Shown here: positions 22,390 to 33,940 of the stretch, piece after piece | Numbering within the stretch: the first letter of the stretch is position 1 | How the letters are laid out: every line of letters starts with the position of its first letter | From: Codonopsis lanceolata | Taxonomy: Eukaryota; Streptophyta; Magnoliopsida; Asterales; Campanulaceae | Assembly: GCA_013146195.2 (NCBI GenBank) | Contig: CM028377.1 | Location: 63,138,285-63,202,284 of the forward strand | DNA: 64,000 nucleotides | Reading direction: 5' to 3' | Translations under genes and position numbers: made by a program | The notes under the pieces: generated by a model | Databases searched by the model: none | Told to the model about the DNA's origin: nothing | Seen by the model: the letters and a program-made list of their open reading frames with translations, nothing else

Positions 22390-23350
22390 TAGAGATATTA
22401 AAAATGTCAGAAATCATAGGATCGATCCTATTAACCACCAGAAACATGAAAGGGTTAGGGTTAGGAAAATCCAACCGTTTAATAAACTGGCTGACCCTAT
22501 AAGGTCGCGGGCAAACTGGGTTAGGTTGGCGGGTTCTAGGGTTGGAAGCTTTTAGCTAAAATAAGGGTTCAAAATGTTAGAATTGATATTCAAACACAAA
22601 GCCTCTCAATAGCATAGGAATTTGAGGATGACCCTTACACCACTCAACCATCCTAACTTTTTTGTTTAAAGTTCAAATGCGTAATATATATTATCATTTC
22701 ATTTGGTAAACCAATGTCTATCCCCTGTTAGCTTTATGATGATGTATGTATATTTGATGAAAGTCAAACTCAAACATGGTTGTAAGTACAGTTCTAAGAT
22801 ATATAAATTTCCAAAATTGTCAAAATGAGGTTTTTGGATACATAATTAGATATGTTAAAAGGGTCGAGAACCGCATGGTTGACCCTGCTAATCGGGAATC
22901 GAAAAGGGTTAGGGTCGGGAAAATGCAACTTGTTTAAATTCCGTGCTAAACGGGTTGACCTTAGTATTATATTTTACTATTTGATTAAAATATTTGATTG
23001 TACGTATTAACTTCTTATCAACATTTATTTTATGTTATTTTATTATTGTAGATGAAGAGGATAATGATGTTGAAGAAGATACTTTCTCAAAAGAAAACTC
23101 GATTTCATGTTTTTAATTCGCATTGTTAATCGTTATCACTTGTCCGTCAATATGTTTGTTACTTAATTTCGATTTTTTGATTTAAAAAAAAACATCATGT
23201 ATTAAAAGGGTTGACCCTGTTAAAGCGTATCTTACAGGGTTAGGGTTAGGATTGCAATTTGAGTGACCCGTGTAACCCGCGGCCCTATAGGGTCATAGCC
23301 CTATAGGACTGCCCCTATAAGATTAGGGCCAACCCAATTTAATATCTCTA
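22390..23350. mobile_element. non-autonomous hAT element
   Basis: 961 bp with ends TAGAGATATTAAA and TTTAATATCTCTA, a perfect 13 bp inverted repeat. Flanked by CCTTTCGA (22382-22389) and CCTTTCGG (23351-23358), an 8 bp duplication with one change. Subterminal GGGTTAGGGTTAGG-like and GGGTTGACCC motifs occur on both sides. No transposase found. Confidence 0.85.
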
Positions 23351-23831
23351 CCTTTCGGTACAAGCCCATAATAATCACCACCTACGATAAACGATCATCA
23401 AATTGGTCAATTTGGCACGTCAAAATATCACATTATGAGGGAATAAGACAAATAAAATGTTTGCAAATATATACTTATCAGGCATATTAATTTTTTTAAC
23501 AATGATAATAGATTTGTTGATGAGTATCGAGAATTAAACAAATTTTCCTCGTAACAAATGTTTACTAATTTTCAGTGAACGAACTAAGAGAAATGAGTTA
23601 AGAAAAAGAGTCATAGTTTTAAGAAGATGAAGAAAATATGGAGAACTCAATTTGTGAATTTGTGCATTTTGCTGGAGAAGAAATCTAAAATTTAAAACTC
23701 GTTTCATGTTTAACATTTGTTTTAAGGAAATTTGGGTAGATATTATTAGACGTATATGAAAAGTTTAAACTATAATAATAAATTTGTTGGTAATTAGTAT
23801 CGAGATATAAAGCAAATCGATAAAGTGTTTA

Positions 23832-24817
23832 GAGCATTCATATTTGTTATACCATAAAACACCATTTATATAACTTAAATATTTTTAGACTTTCTAAAAA
23901 CATTTAAACTTCAATGCCTATATAACCCCCTAAATTAGTGACATCATTAAACTAACAAACCTAAGAGCATCCACAGACCACGGTATTTGTACCATAAAAC
24001 ACCATCTATACAACTTCTAAATCTTTTTAGAGGCCATCTAAAAAGGTTTAAACTTCAATGAGTACCCTCTATAACCCTCTAAATTAATGACATCATTTAC
24101 CTAACAAACTTCACTATCAATATATTTCCCTCTTTTTTATTTCAATTTTCCTACCACAATCGGAATAAAATATATAAACTTTAAATTTTATATTTTATAA
24201 AAAATTATCATATGTTTTGATTACTTACTTTTATTTAAATGAAGTCGTGTGGCACTTTTTAATATTTTTAATATACCCATAATTTTTAGCTATAAATAAT
24301 AGGAAAGGGGAATGGAATAAAAATTATGAAAGAAGATCATCAAATATGATGGACATATTATCTTATACATAAAGACTCACCAATAGGAAAAATGCAGTGT
24401 TCAGTAAAACTTACACAATATTTTGGGAGAGAATTAAAGGGTGTTTGATATGGTCTCCACTGTGTGTCTCAATGAAGGTAAAAAAAAAAAGTTTAAAAAG
24501 AGTTTTAGAGCGGTAGTAAAGGGAACATTTGTGGATACTCTAAATTATATATTTTTTTAAAAATGTAATATGTTTTGATTATTTTAATTATTTTTATTTA
24601 AATGAAGTCGTGTCACGCTCTTTAATACCAATATACATGTAATTTGAAGTTATAAATAATAGGAAAGGATAATGATAAGTGCAGAAAAAACACTGATTTT
24701 TTTAGAGTATTGCATTAGCCAATTTTCGGAATTGAGTATCCATTATGGGTCTCAAGGGAGATACAAAACTCTTAAAAAAAAATTAGGATGGTGGTAGAGA
24801 GAACTACTGTGGATGCT
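23832..24817. mobile_element. MITE copy A, interrupted by copy B
   Basis: Starts GAGCATTC at 23832, breaks off at 23964 and resumes at 24541, ending near GTGGATGC (about 24817). Internal words ACCATAAAACACCAT, TTTTTAGA and GACATCATT recur in copies B and C. No coding capacity. Confidence 0.7.
23965..24540. mobile_element. MITE copy B nested in copy A (PIF/Harbinger-like)
   Basis: 576 bp, from GAGCATCCACAG to TTTGTGGATACTC. Flanked by TAA (23962-23964) and TAA (24541-24543), the 3 bp target duplication typical of PIF/Harbinger MITEs. The family sequence on either side joins up if B is removed. Confidence 0.8.
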
Positions 24818-24827
24818 ACACATTGGC

Positions 24828-25000
24828 TGCACTCTAAAATATCATCTATACAATCGATAAATCTTTTTAGAGACCCTTTAAAAAAGTTTCAACTCCAATG
24901 AACACCCTTTATAACTATCTAAATTAGTGACATCATTTAATTAATAAACCTAACTATCAATATAATTTCCTCTTTTTTATTTTTATTTTCCTACCGTCGG

Positions 25001-25056
<56 letters not shown>

Positions 25057-25440
25057 TTTAAATTATATATTTTATTAAAAAAATTATATGTTTTGATTAT
25101 TTTAATAATTTAATTTAAATAAAGCCGTGTCATGTCTTTTAATATTATCAATATACTCATAATTTTAAGTTATAAATAATAGAGAAGGAGAATGATAGGT
25201 ACAAAAAACACTAATTTAATAGAAATTGAGAATGAAAAAAAAATAATGAAAGTAAATCATCAAATTAGTTGGACATGATCCATCAATAGGAGTAATACAT
25301 AACACACAATATTTTTGGGGTGAATTAGCTAATTTTAAAGATATAATGTTTGATAGGGTGTCCACTATATGTCTCAAGGAAGATATAAAAATTTAAAAAA
25401 AAAATTAGAGTGGTGGAAAAGGAAACCACGGTAGAAGCTC
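24828..25440. mobile_element. MITE copy C with internal (TA)n
   Basis: Third copy of the same family, immediately right of copy A, ending ACGGTAGAAGCTC. Its first end is diverged (GCACTCTAAAAT) and it carries a TA tract at 25006-25052 that the other copies lack. Confidence 0.7.
25006..25052. repeat. (TA)n microsatellite
   Basis: TA tract inside MITE copy C. Confidence 0.95.
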
Positions 25441-25477
25441 TTTATAATTATCAGTGAACAAACTAATTTTAATTTGT

Positions 25478-26351
25478 TAAGTATGCTACGATTTTTACTT
25501 ATCCACTACATCTTTAATTATTGCATTAAATAAATACATGTTTGGACAAAACTACCCCTTTTAAATTGACTAATCAAATTACTTTCTAATATTTTTTTTT
25601 ATCAAACATCAATGGACAACACAATTATTCTATTTATATCTTAACATTTTAATTATCAACAAACACGGTACTTATTTTTTTCCGTAATAAACATGTTTAA
25701 TCAATTTTTCTAATCACTCACATTTCATATTCCATTATCATAAAAATAATATGATTAATACATTTTTTACCAAAATTTTAGATTATATTGGATATTTTAC
25801 TATCAAAAATTAATATTCTAATTTAGTTTTAAAAAATTTATTTTAAAATATCAATTCAATTATTATGATAGGTATTACACTGAATATTTGTTTCAATCAA
25901 CTCAAGAATTAAATTTTCGAATCAATTATAAAGGTAGGGAAAATATTTAAATATTACGCTACTGTTTCATATTATGATTTTACTATTCGATTATTTTTTA
26001 CTATTACATCTTTTAAATTTCATTTTTAATTTTTTCCATAACCAATGAACATATATTTACTCAAAGTTTGGTAGAAAAAAATGTCCATCCAATATTTTTT
26101 TACTACAATATAACTTTAGTCATAAAATTAATTAATAAAGTCATTACAAAAAGTAAAAATAATAATAGAATAACTATATTGTTCATAAATGTTTGAACTA
26201 AAAAATAATGTTAAAAAGTAATTAGGAAAGTAATTTGATTAGTCAACTTAAAATGGTCAAATACTTAAGGGGTAATTTTATCCAAACATATATTTATTTG
26301 ATACAATAATTAAATATATAGTGGATAAGAAAAATTTACAGTAAAAATAAC
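25478..26351. mobile_element. long-TIR MITE-like element
   Basis: The arms at about 25478-25590 and 26216-26351 are inverted copies. They share ACTTATCCACTA, TTTAATTATTG, AAATAAATA, TGTTTGGA, ACCCCTT and GACTAATCAAATTACTTTC. The interior is about 625 bp and very AT-rich. Exact ends and target duplication are uncertain, so the superfamily is left open. Confidence 0.65.
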
Positions 26352-28683
26352 CTCTTCTTATTTTTTTAACCACTAAAAGATATTTTTCAAAAATTATTCC
26401 TAAAATACCTAAGATCCAACCGGGCAAAGTGAGAAAGCTATTCCAGAGGCAAGAAAACTCGAACATTACGTCACGTCCAGTGTCATCGCCAACATTAACA
26501 ATCTCTCCCGGGGATCCGACTCACCTTCGCAGACTCGCCCCATGTAATTTCCTCGTTTTTGGGATCAGCAATGAGCCCCTCGGGTGGTTCTCCTTCAATC
26601 CATGTTTAAATTTTCCAAAATAATGACCTATCTGTGTAATGTAAACTGTGGATTTTTTAATCCACAGTTTTATCAGTATATACTCCATCTATTTCAAAAC
26701 AATTACTACGAAATACATGATTTATAATTTTTTTTAAAAATATACGTCAAATTTTTAAATTTGGACCACAGTGCAAAAATGAATGAATTGTGATATATTG
26801 ATTTAAAATCGCGATCCAACTATTTTGAAATTTTGATGCATTAATTTAGAATTGAAATACAAAAATAAATTTTGACGCATTAATTTGATTCACGATGCAA
26901 AATATTCTGATACATAAATTAGATTCACGATTTTAGATTTATCGTTGCACTGATTTACATTATCGATGCATGCAATTCTGTCAACCGAAAATCCAAATCA
27001 CAAATTCATAATTACAAGTTCTTCTATAATTAGATGTATAGGCTTGCTCTATTATTTGTAAGAATCATTTCGTAATTGGTAAGAGAAATTTGATTGCTTG
27101 CCTTCTCTCCAAGCTCAATCAAAGGCATGTAATTTCCTAAATTAAGGAGGCATGGTTTCAAAATTAATTTTAGGCAATTTTTTTGGAAAAAAAGTTTCAA
27201 GGTAATTTTATGTAAGACAAATTAACTTGATTCAATCCATAGTGTTGGTATGTTAAATTGTAAGAAAATAAGTTTTATAATTATGATCAATAAGTCCTGC
27301 TCTTAAATTTAATTCCTCATTTGTAGTGGTTTAATAATAAACTCCGATTTCTAAATAATCGTTTTCTGACACATTATTTAAAAATAATAATTAACTATAT
27401 TATAAATATTAGTATGTTATTTCGGTCATTTATCTAATAAAAATAGATCTAGGCGGTTGGCGTTACTAAAACGTAGCGATTTCATCCAAATCGGCCAAAA
27501 AATGGCTCGGAAAAACAATCATCGTTGACTAGTCGCCGACTAGTCCGCTGAACTGACCAAGGAGGGATTGGACTTTGGGATGAAGGGTTGATGGAGGGAG
27601 AGAGATTGGCAGGGAAACAAAATAAAAAAATAAAAAAGAGATTTTGAGTTTCTCGATAGAGGGGAGGGTTAGAGAGAGAGAGGGAGTACCGTTCTGACCG
27701 TCACCGTGACTATGCGACGAAGAGACGGGGCTACGAGGAGAACGAAGGAGATGCAGAGAGAGGGAGGGAAGAAGAAGAAGAAACAAGAGAACTCTCAAAT
27801 GATGAATGGATTGAAGAATTCAAGTTCGGGATTCGCTATCGTTTGCTGCTTAAGAAAACAGGAAATGACACGTGAAGGGAAAGATGGGAATCGGCTGAGC
27901 TCTCCATAAATTTTCTTCGAAATAGACTATAAGTCTAATTGAAAAATGAAGAAATAACCGAAGAGAAGGGGGCAAGAAAGGAAGAGAGAGGGAGAAAGTG
28001 AAAAAGAAGAGATGAGACGGATGATTGATGTTTAGGGTGGCTATATAGTTTAATGTGTGGGCTGGCTACGGCAGTGGTAGGTAATAGGGGCTGACTACGG
28101 CAGTAGATAGGTAATAGTAATAGGTTAGATAAATTAGATTAGTTTTTTTTTCCATTTACTTTCTATTTAATTAATAACGTATTTTATTATTTAATTATAA
28201 TTGTTGTGAAATTGTTAGATTTATGATTTATCATTAGTACATGTGAAAATTTTAATGCTTGTTAATTAATAATATTATAATTTATCTTTTAAAATATAAA
28301 TATATTGTAATTATGTCTTTATTTCTAGGTCATGCCTAGGTCCTGACCGGTCCCCGACTAGGCCTTTAGGTGCTAGGTTATGGTTATGACGCTAACATTC
28401 ACCTAACAACTTTTAGAACATTGATTTCAATTAACGCCTTGTGAAAGTGATCATACTTAAATAAGTGGAAAAAAAGTAAATTGGTAAAAATATTTTTCTA
28501 AATATAAAAGTTTTGAAAGAAAATAATTATTTTAAAACGGATAAAATAAAATAAGAATAATTATTTGGGAAAGAAGAAAGTACTATTAATATAATATTAC
28601 TACAAGTAATAATAAATCAAAAGATATTTTTTCTAACTAAAATATCCATATCATAAATTCATAATTACAACTTTTTTCTATAA
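26352..28683. other. intergenic, AT-rich with GATGC-type repeats
   Basis: No gene recognised. 26640-26685 holds a short hairpin (ACTGTGGATT / AATCCACAGT). 26770-26990 has repeated GATGCATTAATTT-like words related to 30600-31310. 26985-27130 is homologous to both flanks of the Helitron at 28684-30444. 27430-28390 is a GC-richer island with GACTAGTCG / CGACTAGTC words, a GAAGAAG-rich open stretch and a tandem pair of 29 bp (28059-28115). Confidence 0.6.
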
Positions 28684-30444
28684 TCTATATATACATAATG
28701 GTAAGAGTAGATTTCTCCCTCCAAAATATCATTTTTGAATTATTAACTCTTAAGTTATCATTCTACTCTTTCTCTCTCTTATTTTCTCTTGTTGAATTTC
28801 TATTTCTCTCTCCCATCTCCTCCATATTTTCTCTCTCATCACCACCATCTCCTCTTTTTTAATTATGTTTCAACATTTTTCTCTTTTAAAATATAAAAAA
28901 TAGTAACTAAAACAATAATAATCGTTTTAGAGTCAAGAAAACAAAAATATAAGAGGTTAGTAAAATAAAAATAATTTATAGAACAAGCCACTATAAAAAT
29001 AAAAGTTACAGAATCAACAAAACAAAAATAATTTAATGCGGATGTTAGCAATATAAAATAATTTATGGAACACAAGTTTAAAAAAATTCTTGAAAATATA
29101 TATGTAAAAAAACGTTAGTAAAATAAAAATATTTGATGGAACAAAAATAATAATTACAAAGTCAATAAAAACAAAAACAATTTAAACCGAGGTTACTAAA
29201 ATAATAAAAATAATTTATGGAATAAAATTTTAAAACAAATTCTTAAAAATTGCTATATAAAAAAATACATTAGTTAAATAAAAATATTTGATAGAACAAA
29301 AAGAATAGTTACGAAAATCAATAAAACAAAAATAATTTAAAATGAGGTTAGTAAAATTATAAAAATAATTTACGGAACAAAAATTTAAAACAAATTCTTT
29401 AAAATAGATATGTAAAACAAAAATATGTTAATAAAATAAAAATATTTGATGGAACAAAAATAACAGTTACAGATTCAATAAAACAAAACTATTTAAACCG
29501 ATGTTAGCAAAATAATAATAAAAAATTATGGAACAAAATTTTTCTGTAAACTAATTCTTAAAAATAAAACAAAAATAATAGTTACGAAGTCAATAAAACA
29601 AAAAATATAATGGAAGTTATTAAAATCAAAATAATTTACAAAACAAAAATAATAGTTAACAGTTAAAATAATTTCGTTATTTTGATTTTAGCTTATTTTG
29701 TTCTTAGAAATTTCTTTATTCATAAAATAAAAATATAATTTAATAAATGTAATCATTCAAAAGGAAAAACTTATTTGAGTTCAGATTCTATTTGCAGGGC
29801 GGAAAAAATTAAAGTTTGTTCGAAGGCATTAATTATACAGAGTTAATGAATAGTATAAAGTGTTAGGGGTTTTCAAGCTATGAATTGACACTTAAAATTA
29901 GTGTTCCAGTAATGTTATTGAGAAACATTAACCATGTTGCATGGTTGTGCAATGGAACAAAACTAATCATCATAAATCTTGGGGATCACATTGTTGAAAC
30001 AAATTTTTTGAAAGGAAGCAATGTTAGAGAAAATGTTTTTATCTCAAGATTGTCATTAACTCTATCCGATATAAAATTGTCATTCAAGTTTTAAAGAAGA
30101 TAACTTACATTACTGGTATCATATGCAATGACAATTAACAGGTACCAAAGTCAATAATTGCATGTATGTCTCTTTTTGAAAAAAAAAACAGTATTTAGCC
30201 ATAGAGAGTTATATGTCATAGTTTCTAGAGTAACAAATTATTTTGTTTTGAAGATATCAATATGCAGTGAAGATAAAAAAAAACCAACTAATAGGACAAC
30301 AAATGTTATGTATAAGGAATTTTTTTTAAAATCTATAATAATTAGTGATATACTTATGTATAATTGTTAATAAATCGATCCTCTTTATTTTGTTTATGTA
30401 TGATTTAGTTGATGTGCGTTTAACGCACGGGCTAAAAAAACTAG
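28684..30444 (+). mobile_element. Helitron with decayed helicase
   Basis: 1761 bp, from TCTATATATACATAATGG to the 3' hairpin TGCGTT-TAACGCA (about 30415-30427), then CGGGCTAAAAAAA and CTAG. Inserted between A (28683) and T (30445), without target duplication. Its flanks match an unoccupied paralogous site at 27029/27030, which independently supports both ends. The left half contains several repeats of an AATAAAACAAAAATAATTTA-like unit. A relic of the helicase end lies at 29876-30150. Confidence 0.88.
29876..30150 (+). pseudogene. relic of the Helitron PIF1-like helicase C-terminus
   Basis: Reads YELTLKISVPVMLLRNIN, LCNGTKLIIINLG and LSLTLSDIKLSFKF, the order found at the C-terminal end of plant Helitron RepHel proteins (PIF1/RRM3-type helicase). 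After a stop it continues as a corrupted VSYAMTIN block. The Rep domain and helicase motifs I to IV are absent. Not functional. Confidence 0.85.
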
Positions 30445-32110
30445 TTGGATATATATGCTTGCTGTTATTTTGGTAAAATTCCTTTTGTAATTGGTAGGAG
30501 AAATTTGATTACCCAATTTGCTATCCAAGCTCAATCAAATACATGTAAATTTCATTCATTTCTTAGTTTGTGTATTTTTAATATGAATTTTTGGGCATCA
30601 TGATGCATCAATTTTGCATCGCGAAACATCAACTTTGAATCGCGATTAAGATGCATTATTTTTGAATTGCGATGCCTTATTTTGAATCACGATGCATGCA
30701 CTGATACTTGGCGCGCGCGTATTTTATTTATTAAAGGTATAGTTGTCCTTTTGCCATAAAAGAACATTTTACTTATTTAAAAAATATATTAGGGTTTAAA
30801 GCGGTTGAAAACTATCCAAAAAGAACCGGCCCGCTTTTCACCTTAACTTTTTGCACATAAACTAGAAAGGAAAAAAGTCTGAAAACCTATTCAATTTTTT
30901 TGGAGAAATTCCAAGCTGATCCCCTTTCAAAAGTTTTTAACCTCTTAAGTGTAATGTATTTTTAATTGGAAAAGACACTTTTGTGGGCGAAAAGACGACT
31001 ATTCTATTAATGAGCCGGAAACGCGCTAAGACACGATGCATCAATTTCTCATCGCAAATCATCAATTTAATCGCAATACACAAATTAGATTTGCGATGCA
31101 AAAATTCTAATGTAGAAATTGGATTGCAGACACAAAAAATCTTGATGCACAAATTGGATTCCTAATGCAAAAAAATCTCGATACACAAATTAGATACGAT
31201 TTGTGCATCGCAATGTAAAATCAATGATGTAGAAAATCCTAATTCACAAATTGGATTCGTGATGCAAGAATTGGATTCGATTAGTGCATCATGATTCAAA
31301 ATCGATGCATGAAATGATAGTTTTCGTGCATGTGTTTGGTTCATTAAGGGTATCGTAGTTTTTTCGTCCCTAAAAGTGTCTTTTTCGGTAAAAAAAAAAT
31401 GCATGGTAGACTGAAGCGGTTGAAAATTTTAAGGAGAAATTCGAGTCGCTCCCTTTTTAAAGGTTTTTAACCACTTTGTCTCCTGTTTTTTTACAGAAAA
31501 AACATTTTATCAATCACGGTGCACACAATAAATCATTTTCATGTATCGTGATGTACAAATGATACATCGCGATGCAAGAAGTGACTTTTTCTGATTATAT
31601 AAAAAACAAAACTGGGAAGCGAAATGCATAAAAACTTTTAAAAAGGAACATACACGCAATATCCCCAAACTTTTAAAAAGGACCTGCCCAAATTTTGCCA
31701 AAAGTTTTTTGTGAGAAATTCGAGTCGGTCCTTTATGGAGAAAATATAACCCCAAAATTCTACGATAAGTTTTTTAAACCGCTACAGTACACTTTTGGGG
31801 GATAAATGACGAAGATACTCTTAATGAAGGAAAGGTGCAGGGACAAAGCCACTGCCTAAATTTTGGCATCGCAAGGAAAAAAATTGTGCATCGTTCAAAA
31901 TTTTGGGCGTCGCAATACAAAAGTTATTGCCCAAATTTGGGCATCGCAAGGAAAAAATTTGGGCATCGTTCAAAATTTTGGTCATCACAATGTAAATGTC
32001 ACTTTTCAAATTTGGGCATCGCAAGGAAAAACATTGGGCATCAAGCATTACTTTTGGGATACAAAAAAAGTGATGCATGTAACAGTGCATTTGCCTTGAC
32101 ATGTGGGTCA
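30445..32110. repeat. GATGCA-type palindrome-rich repeat block
   Basis: Dispersed short repeats around GATGCA(A/T) and GCATCG (30590-30700, 31030-31310, 31520-31575, 31860-32075). They alternate with repeated spacers such as GAGAAATTC(G/C)A..TC and CACTTTTG(T)GGG. Three to four diverged copies of a unit of several hundred bases seem to be present. No coding frame is convincing. Confidence 0.6.
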
Positions 32111-32313
32111 GTGTATTTTGGGTTCTCAAAGGAGAACATTTTGTGATTGATCAACTTCAAGAAGGAGAGATAACGAACTCATTCAATTGACTAAAGGAAG
32201 TGGATCAAGTTTCAAGGTGTGCAAGTTTTCAAGGTATCTAAGTTTCAAGGAGAGGGAGGTAGACCAATGCAATTTTTATCCGCTTCAGCTTCCACCCCTT
32301 CCATCATCTCAAA

Positions 32314-32373
32314 GATGAACAAAAGCTGGTTGATTGTGGCATACATAAGAATTCTACACTTCATCTTGTTCTT
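32314..32373 (+). pseudogene. possible ubiquitin-like C-terminal relic
   Basis: One frame reads DEQKLVDCGIHKNSTLHLVL. This matches the spacing and several residues of the ubiquitin C-terminal strand (L-x-D-x-x-I-x-K-x-S-T-L-H-L-V-L). The GG end is not retained and nothing upstream in frame matches the rest of ubiquitin. It could be a captured fragment or a diverged ubiquitin-like domain. Twenty residues is short evidence. Confidence 0.4.
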
Positions 32374-32399
32374 GAATCATTGAGGTTGAAGCAAAGAGG

Positions 32400-33700
32400 C
32401 ATAACACCATCTACAACATCAAATTGATGATTCACTCGGATAAATACACAATTTTTATGGTGGACAAGTGTGAGGTTTATAGATGTCGATTTAGCTGCCA
32501 AGAAGCTCTCTCCTAGGAGTTTGGTATGTCATCTCTACATTCTCTCTCTCTATCGAAACCTTCGAAGCCCACATCAAAACCTTCATCTCGGTCTCTAATT
32601 AATGCATGAAGTGGCCCTGTAATGATACATGTCAGTTTTTTCATGGTATTTGAAATTGATGTGGTATAAAAAAGTTGTTGTCCGCTTTATATTTGATTTG
32701 AAGGAAGACGAGGGAGACCGAGTGGATGAAGACGTGTATTATAGGATTATTGTTTAATATAAAAATGGGCTTTAACGATTGAATAGAAAATAGAGGAATG
32801 GAACGATTACAATTTCACAAAAAGGAACCGACCAGCAATTATTCCAAGATTTTAACATTGTCATTGTACTATGTGTTTTGGGCTCTTTTTCATGGAAGGA
32901 TGTTGGGCCTTGTTTGTATGGGTACCATGTACTTTCTTGTGGCTATTGAGAAAAAAAATAAATAATTACAAGGGTACATTTTTAAAAACATGTTTTCGAG
33001 ATACATTTTGGGATAAAATACATTACGCCCCCAATTAACACGATACAAATCAACAGAAGACTAAAAATCTATCAACGAACCTTTCGAATTTTTGCTGAAG
33101 GGATAGTGTAGAAATCCTGTATGGTGGTGGATACGACTTGATAGGTGGTATTAGAGATGGGATGCTTCGCCTTTGTCATCGATCGATGCCAAGATCTTCG
33201 ATGCATATGCCAAGATCTATCTTCACGAGATTGCTCATTCTGTTGTTATCATGTTTGTCACCCAAAATCGATCGAAGAGCCTCTTGAGCCTCGACTTCAA
33301 GATATATATCGATTCTTGGTATGTCGAGAATCGATGAATCTTCATCGGAAAAGGCATAGCTACACCTCACTCAATCAATCACTCCAAATTCCAAAAGGCT
33401 ATTCAATTTTCTCTCTCTAATTATGCTAATTGTCACTTATCGAGCAAACTAAGCTATAAAAATCAAAATCAAAAGCACAAAATACCACTAAATGAGGTGA
33501 TTTATGAGTTTTTGAACTTGATTGGAGAAGAGGGCTTCAATACACCATATTGTGGAGTTCGGAGGAGTTTAGTCTTACAAAACATACTTACCGAAAAAGT
33601 TTTTATTTGAGAGATGAATATTCTTGAAGGATGCTTATGGTGAAGATGGGGTTTTGATTAATAAGGATCCCCGTGGGTGTTTAATGAAAAATTGTATAAA
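32400..33700. other. intergenic, no feature seen
   Basis: AT-rich, with small open frames that have no recognisable motif. One GATC/ATCGAT-rich patch lies at 33170-33320. Confidence 0.5.
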
Positions 33701-33940
33701 TATTTCTGATGCCAAGATTTGGCATCAGCATTTTTGGTATCAACACTATTTTTGGCATCAGCATCAATTGTAGGCATCGGCGATTCAAATGCCAAGATTT
33801 GCATCGCATTTTGGCAAAATAGCACGATGCCAAGATTTGGCATCGAAATATTTTTGGCATCGAACAATTGTAGGCATCGACATTTCACGATGCCAAGATT
33901 TGGCATCGAAGATTTTGGCATGCAAGGCTTGGCATCGAGT
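33700..33940. repeat. GATGCCAAG-GGCATC hairpin cluster
   Basis: GATGCCAAGATTTGGCATC, an inverted repeat, occurs at about 33708, 33829 and 33890. Between copies are GGCATCG fragments and a repeated AATTGTAGGCATCG. About 240 bp could fold into several stem-loops. Confidence 0.8.

Larger units (their letters stand above)
19694..23400 (-). mobile_element. Ty3-gypsy LTR, split by two DNA transposons
   Basis: The LTR end (minus) reads AGCACGGTCA beside the primer-binding site. It carries the GATCGACC-type motif near 19767-19785, shared with other LTRs here. The body is 19694-20128, 21680-22389 and 23351 to about 23400, interrupted by a Mutator-like element and an hAT element whose target duplications lie in LTR sequence. 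Removing them leaves about 1.2 kb. The outer end and target duplication could not be placed. Confidence 0.6.

Noticed and set aside
22440..23280. Interstitial telomere repeats (GGGTTAGGG words)
   Set aside because: Short, scattered and inside a bounded hAT element; not an array of TTTAGGG.
27529..27909. Possible small host gene on either strand
   Set aside because: Leu/Ser-rich or Lys/Glu-rich frames come from GAAGAAG/CTTCTTC composition; no conserved motif or splice signals seen.
33700..33940. CRISPR-like array
   Set aside because: The repeats are palindromes with irregular spacing in a plant genome; spacers are not unique.
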